Shown: one piece after another, positions 7,248 through 14,405 of the stretch
Position numbering within the stretch: the stretch's first letter is position 1
Layout of the letters: every line of letters starts with the position of its first letter
DNA from: Flavobacteriales bacterium
Lineage (GTDB): Bacteria > Bacteroidota > Bacteroidia > Flavobacteriales_D > Parvicellaceae
Length of the DNA: 14,405 nt
Assembly (NCBI GenBank): GCA_015488785.1
Contig: WFNC01000192.1
Span: forward strand, 1-14,405
Direction of reading: 5' to 3'
Position numbers and translations under genes: made by a program
Notes under the pieces: generated by a model
Databases searched by the model: none
Told to the model about the DNA's origin: nothing
What the model saw: only the letters and a program-made list of their open reading frames with translations

Positions 7248-7296
7248 AAATTCTATTTTTATTATTACTATGCAATTAAAATACCAAAAATTAAAG

Positions 7297-7330
7297 CATA
7301 AAAAAACCTCTAATTTACATTAGAGGTTTT
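7297..7330 (-). terminator. Rho-independent terminator after the 1158-aa OmpA-family gene
   Basis: A perfect 12-bp stem, AAAACCTCTAAT (7303-7314) with ATTAGAGGTTTT (7319-7330), closes a 4-base loop. On the minus strand the stem runs into a T7 tract. It lies about 27 bp past the stop codon of the large gene and ends transcription of the two-gene unit before the 507-aa paralogue. Confidence 0.88.
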
Positions 7331-7356
7331 AAATATAATATATTTTTAGATACTTA

Positions 7357-10300
7357 TTACATAATTGTAATAGTATATGCTGTATCGTTAGACTGAAACT
7401 TAAATTCACATCTTCTATTCAACTGGCGATTATCTTCATTATCAGATCCGTCAGGGTTAGCATTAGGCACTTTAGGTTGTGACTCTCCCACCCATTTAAT
7501 CACTAAATTATCTTCACTAATTCCTTTACGTTTTAAATAATTAAAGGCACTAACAGCTCTTTTCTTAGATAGTTTAAGGTTATAATCATCTGTACCTATC
7601 CAATCCGTATGACCAACAATCTCCAAAGTAAACTCAGGATTATTATTCATATAAGTATAGATCTTACTCAACACATCTTTAGAGTTCAGTCTTAAAAAGA
7701 ATTTATCAAAATCAAAATAAATTGGATTCAAAGTAAAAGCAACATTGCTACTAGCATTAGATACATCTTCTGTATTATCGTCGTTAGAATCATCAGTCTG
7801 AGTATTCGTTTCTACAACAGCTACATTTTCTTCCAACTCTAACAAATCCCTAACGATAGAATAAAATTCATTTTCACTTGTATCAACAGTACTCAAGTAA
7901 TTAACAAATACGTCTTCTTCACTTGTACCTTTTATTTGATATATAAAAACTCTACTTTCTGAAATTTCTGAAGGTATATTATCTAAAACAAATGCTCCTT
8001 CTTCATCTGTAACTGATTTAGAAACAACATTCTTATTATTATCAACAAGTATGATTTCAACAGTACTTTTTCTTTCTTCTTCCTCAACTCCTTGCTCTTG
8101 TAATAAAACGCTTCCTTTTATTATAACACTGTTTTCAGAGTTATTCGGTTGATTTCCATAATAACTAAGTTTAACATCATCTTCATTTATTAAGAACCCG
8201 TATTTTAAAGTATCTGATACATTATTAAAAGAATATTCTCCCTTATTATTTGTCTTTGTAGTTTGTAAAATCTCTCCTGCTTCATTAATCAAAGAAACTT
8301 CTACATTATTCGTTGTCAAAACATCATTGTGATTAATTTGACCTTTTAAACTATAAACAGATTTAGCTTCTACAATTGCATCTTCTAAAGTTTCTACATC
8401 AAATTGTTCTAATGCTCCTGCTTTCACATCAAACATTGCGTTTTGCATGACTGCTTCTTTTGCTAAATTCTCCCCTTTTACATCGTTAAAATGAACTTTT
8501 TGAAATAACTGATAAACTTCACATTGTCTAGGGATAACAATTGTATCTCTAAAAGGTCTTTTCGTATTCCAATCGGGGTTTGTAATCTCTAAATAATAGG
8601 TGTTATCTGGAGGTAAAATCATTAAGTATTTCCCTGACTCTCTGTTAGAAGTCCATTGCCCTACTTCTTCATTAGTTGCTAAATCAAAAGCTGTGATTGT
8701 TACATAAACAGGATTATTAAATTCACCTTGATACGCAATACCTCTAATTTCAGTATTCGCGATATTGTCACATTCTACATCATTTCCAATTTCATCACTG
8801 TGTTTAACCCATTTATCTCCATCAGAAACATAAATATCATCTCCTGATTTATCATAATAAATTGCTCCTTTCTCTTCAATTTCTTTGGGAGGTCCTTTCG
8901 TTTCGAGCATACCTTTATCTATGTTTTTCCAATTCACTCCGTCATGGATAAATAAATCTCCATTTTCTGAATTCAAATAGATATCTCCTGACTTCCCTTT
9001 TAAGGTTGGATTTCCTTCCCCTTCAATTAAACCTCCTTTCTTATTATGCCAACGCACACCATCAAAAACATAAGTATGACCTGTTCTTGTACTTACATAA
9101 ATAGCTCCTTTTTCTGCGGCTTCAGAAGGAATGTCTTTTCCTATAGTGACATTTCCTTTTTTAGCTAACCATTCAGAATTTTCATAAACATAAGCTTTAC
9201 CATTATCTTTATTTACATAAACATCTCCATCAGTCCCTTGTTTTGTAGGTTCTCCATTTCCGTATTCCACTCCACCACCATAATCAGTCCATTGTTTATC
9301 TTCTTTTGCAAAAACATTTGCATTATCCGTATTAATATAAATATTTGCAGGTATAAATGGAGGACCTGTTGGCACTCCACTTCCAGAACCAATTCGTTCT
9401 CTAGAAAGCTCCCATTTATCATTATTCCTAACATAAATATCTCCCGTTTCTTTATCTAAATATAAAGCCGCATTACTTACTTTATAAGCAGGCTTACCAA
9501 CACCAGCAAATAATTGTTCTGCCTGAGAAGCTGGAGTTGGATAAAATTTATAAATATCTACATCTCCATACCCATTTGCTCTACTTGATGAAAAATAACC
9601 AACTTCATTTATCGTATCTTGAATGTAATAAATATCATCTCCTCCCGAATTATAATTCAATCCGATATTCTCAGGTTTCATCCACATTCCATTTTCATCT
9701 TTAACAGATTTAAAAATGTCATAACCTCCAACAGAAGTATGTCCTTGAGAAGCAAAATATAATTCAGTTCCATCACTTGATAAGTAAGGAGCGTCTTCGT
9801 TCAAAGCTGTATTTAGGTTAACCATATTGATTGGTTCAGACCAAGTTCCATCCGATTCTTGAATAGAATAATATAAATCTAAACCTCCTTTACCTCCAGT
9901 TCTAGAGCTTGAAAAAAACATTGTTTTACCGTCTTTGGTTAAAAATGCACTAGGCTCTCTACCCGTAGAGTTAATAGTTTTTAAAGGCACAGGAGCTCCA
10001 TATTTTCCATTTTTTCGAGTTGAAACAAGAATTCCATTTTTTTGATAGATATATAATTTTTCATCCATATCAGAAAAACCAATAACAGCATCATGTTTTT
10101 TAGTATTAATTTTACCAGAAAATACATGGCTTGCAGAATCTACATTTACTTTGGTAACCCATTTACCATCGTCTTTTGTACTAATATAAATATCTTCATA
10201 TTTTTTATTATCATTATACAATTTTTTACCTGTATTTTCTCTATCTCTAGTTGTAAACAATAACATATCACTTTGAGAATTTACAACTTGTCCATATTCA

Positions 10301-10833
10301 GCATATCTAGAGTTTATTCGACCTCCTACATTTTCGGCTGTCACATTCTCATTCGCTTTATTTTCTTGTAACTGAACTCCATTGTTACACATTTCAATTA
10401 AATGATCCACTTCTAAAAGAATAAATGTTCCCTCTTTATTATCCTTAGTGTATTCTTTGAAGCGGTTGTAATTTACTATCGCTTCAGAAAAGTTATTCAA
10501 ATATTGATTTGTTTTTCCTAAGTAAAGAAATATTTCAGAAATCGTATCTTTAGAAGAATATCCTAACGCATTTTTGAACAATAGCAACGATTTTTCTCTT
10601 TGATAATAAGAGTTGTATGATGTTAATCCAGCTTCAAAATAATACATTGAATTTGTATTATCTAAATCTAATAAGCTAGCATAATACCCTTTTGCTTTTT
10701 CATAACTCCCCTGAGTCAATGCTTTTCTAGCTTTTTTTAGAATCTTTTTTTCCTCTTTAGACTGAGCTGAAATAGCCCCACTAAAAATAAAGATAAAAAC
10801 GAATAGAATACTAATGTTAGATACAAACTTCAT
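7357..10833 (-). CDS. Large TPR/PD40/OmpA-family envelope protein with six-fold GDIY/W repeats
   Basis: The protein has 1158 residues. In order: signal peptide 1-24 (ISAQ, no lipobox); TPR-like helices about 28-150; PD40 propeller blades about 165-430 (DGKTMFFSSSRTGGKGGLDL at 301, DGTELYFASQGHTSVGGYDI at 354); six tandem ~40-residue repeats about 444-683; carboxypeptidase-regulatory-like beta-sandwiches about 692-760, 825-885 and 922-960; an acidic Asn/Asp/Thr linker about 1000-1030; and an OmpA C-terminal domain about 1035-1147. The OmpA domain keeps GHTD (D1077) and LSKKRA (R1092). These are 15 residues apart, the spacing of the two diaminopimelate-binding residues of OmpA proteins, so peptidoglycan binding is expected. 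The architecture resembles PorE of the T9SS and OmpA/PD40 proteins paired with PorP/SprF, but it lacks a lipobox, is longer, and no PorP/SprF gene is nearby. It sits 12 bp after the 730-aa paralogue, probably in one operon. Confidence 0.92.
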   Translation of the reverse strand: MKFVSNISILFVFIFIFSGAISAQSKEEKKILKKARKALTQGSYEKAKGYYASLLDLDNTNSMYYFEAGLTSYNSYYQREKSLLLFKNALGYSSKDTISEIFLYLGKTNQYLNNFSEAIVNYNRFKEYTKDNKEGTFILLEVDHLIEMCNNGVQLQENKANENVTAENVGGRINSRYAEYGQVVNSQSDMLLFTTRDRENTGKKLYNDNKKYEDIYISTKDDGKWVTKVNVDSASHVFSGKINTKKHDAVIGFSDMDEKLYIYQKNGILVSTRKNGKYGAPVPLKTINSTGREPSAFLTKDGKTMFFSSSRTGGKGGLDLYYSIQESDGTWSEPINMVNLNTALNEDAPYLSSDGTELYFASQGHTSVGGYDIFKSVKDENGMWMKPENIGLNYNSGGDDIYYIQDTINEVGYFSSSRANGYGDVDIYKFYPTPASQAEQLFAGVGKPAYKVSNAALYLDKETGDIYVRNNDKWELSRERIGSGSGVPTGPPFIPANIYINTDNANVFAKEDKQWTDYGGGVEYGNGEPTKQGTDGDVYVNKDNGKAYVYENSEWLAKKGNVTIGKDIPSEAAEKGAIYVSTRTGHTYVFDGVRWHNKKGGLIEGEGNPTLKGKSGDIYLNSENGDLFIHDGVNWKNIDKGMLETKGPPKEIEEKGAIYYDKSGDDIYVSDGDKWVKHSDEIGNDVECDNIANTEIRGIAYQGEFNNPVYVTITAFDLATNEEVGQWTSNRESGKYLMILPPDNTYYLEITNPDWNTKRPFRDTIVIPRQCEVYQLFQKVHFNDVKGENLAKEAVMQNAMFDVKAGALEQFDVETLEDAIVEAKSVYSLKGQINHNDVLTTNNVEVSLINEAGEILQTTKTNNKGEYSFNNVSDTLKYGFLINEDDVKLSYYGNQPNNSENSVIIKGSVLLQEQGVEEEERKSTVEIILVDNNKNVVSKSVTDEEGAFVLDNIPSEISESRVFIYQIKGTSEEDVFVNYLSTVDTSENEFYSIVRDLLELEENVAVVETNTQTDDSNDDNTEDVSNASSNVAFTLNPIYFDFDKFFLRLNSKDVLSKIYTYMNNNPEFTLEIVGHTDWIGTDDYNLKLSKKRAVSAFNYLKRKGISEDNLVIKWVGESQPKVPNANPDGSDNEDNRQLNRRCEFKFQSNDTAYTITIM
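8785..9504 (-). repeat. Six tandem ~40-residue coding repeats (G-x-P ... GDIY ... W)
   Basis: Residues 444-683 of the 1158-aa protein consist of six diverged units with the pattern G-x-G-x-P, about six residues, G-[DA]-I-Y, about six residues, G-x-x-Y-V, x-D-G-x-x-W. Examples are GDIYVRNNDKW, GDVYVNKDNGKAYVYENSEW, GAIYVSTRTGHTYVFDGVRW and GDIYLNSENGDLFIHDGVNW. Copies differ at the protein and DNA level, so they are old duplications. The pattern recalls units found in collagen-like bacterial surface proteins and phage tail fibres. Neither of the two neighbouring paralogues has it. Confidence 0.85.
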
Positions 10834-10845
10834 AGGTTGCTTATT

Positions 10846-13038
10846 TTAAAATGCGCTTAATTTTATATACTGATACTTCCCGTATTTCTTAGTATTCTTA
10901 TAATCCCATTTATATTTTGGACCTTGAACAACAGAATTTACAGACACTAATTTTACTTTTGACAAATCAACTCCGTTTGATTTTAATATTTCTAATAAAA
11001 TTGATTTAGCTTCTTCACTTCTTTTCTTCGCTAACAGCGTATTACTTTTAAATGTTCTTGTAGGTACTGTTGATGCACTACCTTCAACATCTACTTTAGC
11101 AAAACCTCTTTTAGCAATAATAGCTTCTACTCCTTTAACAAAAACTCTAAAACGTTCTTCTTCCGATTTGATTCCTTTCTCATTATAGCCATAGAACTTT
11201 TGAAATTCAACTTTTTCTACAACTTCATCCGTTGTATTGTCGTTTGTAGTTCCTGCCTCGTTTTTTCCTGTTGCGTCTTCAGCTTTAACGTCTTCTTGCG
11301 TTCCAGTTCCATTATTTGCAATAGCATCACCTTTAACTTGATCCAAAGGAACTCCATCTAAAGAAATAACTTTATTAATTTCTTGATATCCAGAACCACA
11401 AGGGACATCCATTTCTGTTTCATAAAAAGTTTTTTCGTCTCTAGTATATTCTACCGAATATTTATGACAAGGTTCTAAATTAAATACATAAGCTCCATTT
11501 CTTTTGTTGGGTTTGTATTCCATAGGTTCTCCATCGTCTGTAAGATCAGTAACCCAAATAATAATTCCATCAGGTATTTGACCATCTGAACCTGCATCTA
11601 TATATCCTTTAAGGATAGAGACCTGAGCTTGTTCTTTTCTTTTTAAATCAATCGTGTAAATATCTTTTTCTCCAAATCCTCCAGCTTTTGCAGATGAGAA
11701 AAATCCTCTTTGACCATCGGCAGTTGTTGTAAAAAAGATATCATCATTAACAGAGTTAAGCGGGTATCCAATATTAAAAGGCTCAGACCACTTATCTCCT
11801 TCTATATTAATAGAAAAAAATATATCAAAACCTCCCATACTTTTTTTACCGTTAGAACTATAATATAATGTTTTTCCATCTGGGTGAAAAAATGGAGCAT
11901 CCTCATCATAAGGAGTGTTGATTGGCGCTCCTAAATTTAAAGCTTTACTCCATTGACCCGTCGGTAATTTCACACTTCTATAAATATCTCTTCCTCCTAA
12001 ACCTCCTGGTCTATCACTTACAAAATACAATGTTCTACCATCTGCCGAAATAGTGGCATGAGTTTCCCAATTATCAGTATTAATATCTGTCAATTCTTCT
12101 CCTTTTCCGAGGCTCTCAGGAACTCCATATCCATCGCCTTCACGCTGTGAGACAAAAATATCTCCATTATTAACTCCTCCTTTATAAATAAACAATTGTT
12201 GCCCATCACCAGATACACTAATTGTAGCTTCATTTTTATCTGCTTGTTTTCTACTTGCACGACTAATATTCTTTAAAATTTCTGGTTCCATCCATTCATC
12301 TGTTTTAAAGTTTTTATAAGAAACATAAACATCCTCATAGTATTTTCCATCTTGAACACTAAAAATACCTGCATTACTAGAATCTTTTCTCAATCTTCTC
12401 GTTGTAAAAAATATTGCACTCTCATCTAAAGTAACAACAGGACTATACTCATCAAACTCGGTATTAATAGTAGAACCTATATTACTAATTTTAAAATTCT
12501 TTGGATCTTGTATCATTTTCTTAGCCACAACAACTTGTGCTATTCCTAAATCAGCATCTGATTGTAAAACGTGCTTTTTATGTGCTTTTGCTTTATATAT
12601 TGCGTAAGTTTCAGCTGCTTTATCTATCTTTTCATTTACATGATAAGCTTTTGCTAAATAATAATAAGTTTCAATAGGTGCATTTTTCTCTAAAAAAGAA
12701 TAAGGATCGTAATTTTTTGAAATTCCTTTTTCTGCTTCTTTAAGATAAGGTAAAGCTTTTAATCTTTCGTTTCCTATATTCAAATAACATAAACCAGCTT
12801 TATAATTTACGTTAGCATTTCCATTTCCATTATCAATAATATCAGACCAAATTTTAGCGGCATAAACATATAAGTTCTCAGCCATCAATCTACTTGCGGT
12901 TTCATACTTATCTTTAAATGATGCTTTTTTCAATGACTTCTCTAATTTTACGGGGTCAAATTCTTGAGCAACACCAACTGAGCTAAAACTAAATAGAGCG
13001 ATTAATAAGCTTAGTAAGCTTAATTTATAAATTTTCAT
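10846..13038 (-). CDS. TPR/PD40 envelope protein with degenerate OmpA-like C-terminus
   Basis: The protein has 730 residues. Residues 1-25 are a signal peptide ending GVAQ with no lipobox. Residues about 30-180 are TPR-like helices (AGLCYLNIGNERLKALPYLKEAE is one hairpin). Residues about 188-465 carry PD40 blades: ISADGRTLYFVSDRPGGLGG at 330 and HPDGKTLYYSSNGKKSMGG at 385. Residues about 473-560 form a carboxypeptidase-regulatory-like beta domain with two cysteines, and about 570-605 are an acidic linker. Residues about 608-730 look like an OmpA-like fold in which the usual GHTD is replaced by GSAS (653-656), while the Leu/Ala-x-x-Arg helix remains (LLAKKRSEEA). Peptidoglycan binding of the standard kind is therefore doubtful. 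It is the promoter-proximal gene of the tandem set, under a strong promoter at 13098-13127, and lies 12 bp from the canonical OmpA paralogue; the two products may work together. Confidence 0.9.
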   Translation of the reverse strand: MKIYKLSLLSLLIALFSFSSVGVAQEFDPVKLEKSLKKASFKDKYETASRLMAENLYVYAAKIWSDIIDNGNGNANVNYKAGLCYLNIGNERLKALPYLKEAEKGISKNYDPYSFLEKNAPIETYYYLAKAYHVNEKIDKAAETYAIYKAKAHKKHVLQSDADLGIAQVVVAKKMIQDPKNFKISNIGSTINTEFDEYSPVVTLDESAIFFTTRRLRKDSSNAGIFSVQDGKYYEDVYVSYKNFKTDEWMEPEILKNISRASRKQADKNEATISVSGDGQQLFIYKGGVNNGDIFVSQREGDGYGVPESLGKGEELTDINTDNWETHATISADGRTLYFVSDRPGGLGGRDIYRSVKLPTGQWSKALNLGAPINTPYDEDAPFFHPDGKTLYYSSNGKKSMGGFDIFFSINIEGDKWSEPFNIGYPLNSVNDDIFFTTTADGQRGFFSSAKAGGFGEKDIYTIDLKRKEQAQVSILKGYIDAGSDGQIPDGIIIWVTDLTDDGEPMEYKPNKRNGAYVFNLEPCHKYSVEYTRDEKTFYETEMDVPCGSGYQEINKVISLDGVPLDQVKGDAIANNGTGTQEDVKAEDATGKNEAGTTNDNTTDEVVEKVEFQKFYGYNEKGIKSEEERFRVFVKGVEAIIAKRGFAKVDVEGSASTVPTRTFKSNTLLAKKRSEEAKSILLEILKSNGVDLSKVKLVSVNSVVQGPKYKWDYKNTKKYGKYQYIKLSAF

Positions 13039-13097
13039 ACTTTTTTGTTTATCTTGTTTTGCAGATAGGCTACAACTGTGATATGATTAATAACTAT

Positions 13098-13127
13098 CAA
13101 AGTTAAAGATTGATTTTGTGAAAACAA
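13098..13127 (-). promoter_or_regulatory. Strong Bacteroidetes-type promoter for the TPR/PD40/OmpA operon
   Basis: On the minus strand, TTG (13127-13125) is followed by 19 bases and then TAACTTTG (13105-13098), matching the Bacteroidetes primary sigma consensus TTG-N17-23-TAnnTTTG at every defined position. The box ends 59 bp before the ATG at 13038, predicting a leader of roughly 50 bases. It is the best promoter match I found in the window. Confidence 0.75.
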
Positions 13128-13212
13128 GTGGTTAGAAATTGTATTATCAACATTAAAATGTTGTAAAACATATTTTTTTTGGAAATAGGGGTTAGTCTAA
13201 ATCTTTTTTTTT

Positions 13213-13260
13213 ATATAAAAACAGTTACTTTCTTCTTAAAAAGTAACTGTTTATTTTTTT
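13213..13260 (-). terminator. Rho-independent terminator after the E2 gene
   Basis: AAACAGTTACTTT (13219-13231) pairs perfectly with AAAGTAACTGTTT (13240-13252) around an 8-base loop. It lies 12 bp past the stop codon of the E2 gene. On the minus strand the stem is followed by a short T run, and on the plus strand by ATTTTTTT, so it may work in both directions. It insulates the E2 gene from the envelope operon. Confidence 0.85.
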
Positions 13261-13264
13261 ATTA

Positions 13265-14405
13265 TTATAATTCTCTATTCATATCAAATTGCTCTAAATA
13301 TTCGGCTACTCTTTTGACAAAGCTTCCTCCCAAAGCTCCATCTACAACCCTATGATCGTAAGAATGAGATAAAAACATCATGTGTCTAACTCCAATTGTA
13401 TCGCCAAGTGGAGTTTCAACAACTGCTGCTTTCTTTCTAATTGCTCCAACTGCAAGAATTGCACTTTGAGGTTGATTAATAATTGGTGTTCCCATAACGT
13501 TTCCGAATGTTCCTACGTTTGTAAGGGTATATGTACCTCCTTGTACTTCGTCTGGTGTTAGTTTATTGTTTCGTGCATTATTTGCTAAATGATTTACTTT
13601 TTTAGCAATACCTGTCAAGTTTAATTGATCTGCACCGTGAATAACTGGCACAATTAAGTTTCCTGAAGGTAATGCTGTAGCCATACCAAGGTTTATTTCT
13701 TTTCTTACAATAATTCGATCTCCATCTAATGTTGAATTTACAAGCGGAAAATCTTTTAATGCTTTAATAACAGCTTCCATAAAGATTGGAGTGAAAGTTA
13801 ATTTTTCTCCTTCTCTTTTCAAGAATCCATCCTTTGTTTTGTTTCTCCACATTACAATATTTGTAACATCTGCTTCTACATAAGAAGTTACGTGAGGAGC
13901 AGTCTGTACAGATTCAACCATGTGGTTTGCGATTAATTTTCGCATACGATCCATTTCAATTACTTCATCGTTTGGACCTATTGACACTGAATATTTCTTA
14001 GCTTCTGGTGTCACTTTTTTTGCAGGCTTAGATGGAGCACTTTTAATTGGTGCTACTACTTTTTGAACTGGAGCTGACTTACGGTTTTCTAAATAACTTA
14101 AAATATCTTTTTTAGTTACTCTGTTGTCTTGACCTGTTCCAGAAATATTTTCTAGTTCAGCCATACTAACGCTTTCTTTTTCAGCAATACTTCTTACTAA
14201 CGGAGAGAAAAACTGTCCGTTGCTTCCGTTTTTAGAAATTTCACTATTACTAGCTATTGGTGCTAATAATTCTTCTTGAACTGCAGGTGAAACTGTTTCA
14301 ACAGCTGGAGCTGGAGTAGAAACAACAACTTCAGCACCTTCTGCTCCAATAATTGCAAAAATAGCACCTACTTGTACTACATCGCCCTCTTCATATTTTC
14401 GTTCA
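13265..14405 (-). CDS. 2-oxo acid dehydrogenase E2 subunit (dihydrolipoamide acyltransferase), 5' end outside window
   Basis: The frame is open from the window's right edge to the stop at 13267-13265 (about 379 residues seen). The internal ATG at 14164 is not the true start, because clear E2 sequence continues upstream of it. In order: the end of a lipoyl domain (EEGDVVQVGAIFAIIGAEG; the lipoylated lysine is off the window), an Ala/Pro/Val-rich hinge, the E1/E3-binding domain (FFSPLVRSIAEKE ... ISGTGQDNRVTKKDIL), a second hinge, and the acyltransferase domain ending with the catalytic motif DHRVVDG at 13357-13337. The enzyme moves an acyl group from lipoyl-lysine to CoA in the cytoplasmic 2-oxo acid dehydrogenase complex. 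The catalytic-domain sequence looks more like branched-chain or general E2 than pyruvate or 2-oxoglutarate E2, but this is a weak judgement. It is functionally unrelated to its envelope neighbours. Confidence 0.95.
   Translation of the reverse strand, partial: ERKYEEGDVVQVGAIFAIIGAEGAEVVVSTPAPAVETVSPAVQEELLAPIASNSEISKNGSNGQFFSPLVRSIAEKESVSMAELENISGTGQDNRVTKKDILSYLENRKSAPVQKVVAPIKSAPSKPAKKVTPEAKKYSVSIGPNDEVIEMDRMRKLIANHMVESVQTAPHVTSYVEADVTNIVMWRNKTKDGFLKREGEKLTFTPIFMEAVIKALKDFPLVNSTLDGDRIIVRKEINLGMATALPSGNLIVPVIHGADQLNLTGIAKKVNHLANNARNNKLTPDEVQGGTYTLTNVGTFGNVMGTPIINQPQSAILAVGAIRKKAAVVETPLGDTIGVRHMMFLSHSYDHRVVDGALGGSFVKRVAEYLEQFDMNREL

Noticed and set aside
9213..9459. Two ~73-codon ORFs on opposite strands within the large OmpA-family gene
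   Set aside because: Both fall inside the repeat block in other frames. The repetitive coding bias explains the open frames, and neither product looks like a protein domain.
7357..10833. The 1158-aa protein as PorE itself
   Set aside because: The architecture is similar, but it lacks a lipobox, has the extra repeat block, and has no T9SS core gene next to it. Several paralogues share this architecture, so the name would be a guess.
13148..13163. Palindrome CAACATTAAAATGTTG upstream of the envelope operon promoter
   Set aside because: It is a 7-bp arm palindrome in AT-rich DNA about 20 bp upstream of the promoter, with no second copy nearby; too weak to call an operator.
13265..14164. E2 subunit as a complete 299-residue protein starting at ATG 14164
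   Set aside because: The same frame continues upstream with the E1/E3-binding domain start, hinge and lipoyl-domain end, so the gene is cut by the window edge and this ATG is internal.

Overview
The window looks like a low-GC chromosomal segment from Bacteroidota, most likely order Flavobacteriales. The grounds are the AT-rich DNA, two proteins ending in type IX secretion (T9SS) type A sorting domains, a run of TPR/PD40/OmpA proteins typical of this phylum, and promoter-like boxes fitting the Bacteroidetes TTG / TAnnTTTG pattern. The genus cannot be told from the sequence. No rRNA, tRNA, CRISPR array, insertion sequence or phage gene was seen.

Left part (1-4013, all minus strand). Read 5' to 3' on the minus strand this is a three-gene set: a T9SS-exported thioredoxin-fold protein (4013-2496), a small periplasmic TlpA-like thioredoxin (2389-1898), and an outer-membrane DUF6029-like protein (1680 to beyond base 1) whose 3' end is cut by the window edge. 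This last gene is open for 560 codons. A perfect 15-bp hairpin sits between the first two genes. A roughly 150-bp imperfect palindrome with GGCGTT/AACGC ends sits between the second and third.

Middle (4014-5702, plus strand). After a 303-bp divergent promoter region come a small secreted T9SS cargo protein of unknown function (best start 4335), a clear rho-independent terminator, and a GNAT acetyltransferase of the diamine/spermidine acetyltransferase type.

Right part (5724-13038, minus strand). Three paralogous envelope proteins lie in tandem, each with a signal peptide, N-terminal TPR-like helices and a PD40 beta-propeller. They differ at the C-terminus. The first (730 aa) has a degenerate OmpA-like domain. 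The second (1158 aa) has a canonical peptidoglycan-binding OmpA domain plus six copies of an unusual ~40-residue repeat. The third (507 aa) ends in a small beta-sandwich and has no OmpA domain. The first two are 12 bp apart and probably share a strong promoter at 13098-13127. A terminator separates the second from the third.

The right edge holds the 3' part of a 2-oxo acid dehydrogenase E2 gene (13265 to beyond 14405), with its own terminator.

Together the window is mostly cell-envelope genes: two exported T9SS cargos, redox proteins, one outer-membrane barrel, and a peptidoglycan-linked TPR/PD40 scaffold family related in architecture to PorE of the T9SS. The parts most worth a second look are the repeat block in the 1158-aa protein, the C-terminal divergence of the three paralogues, the redox/barrel cluster, and the long intergenic palindrome.
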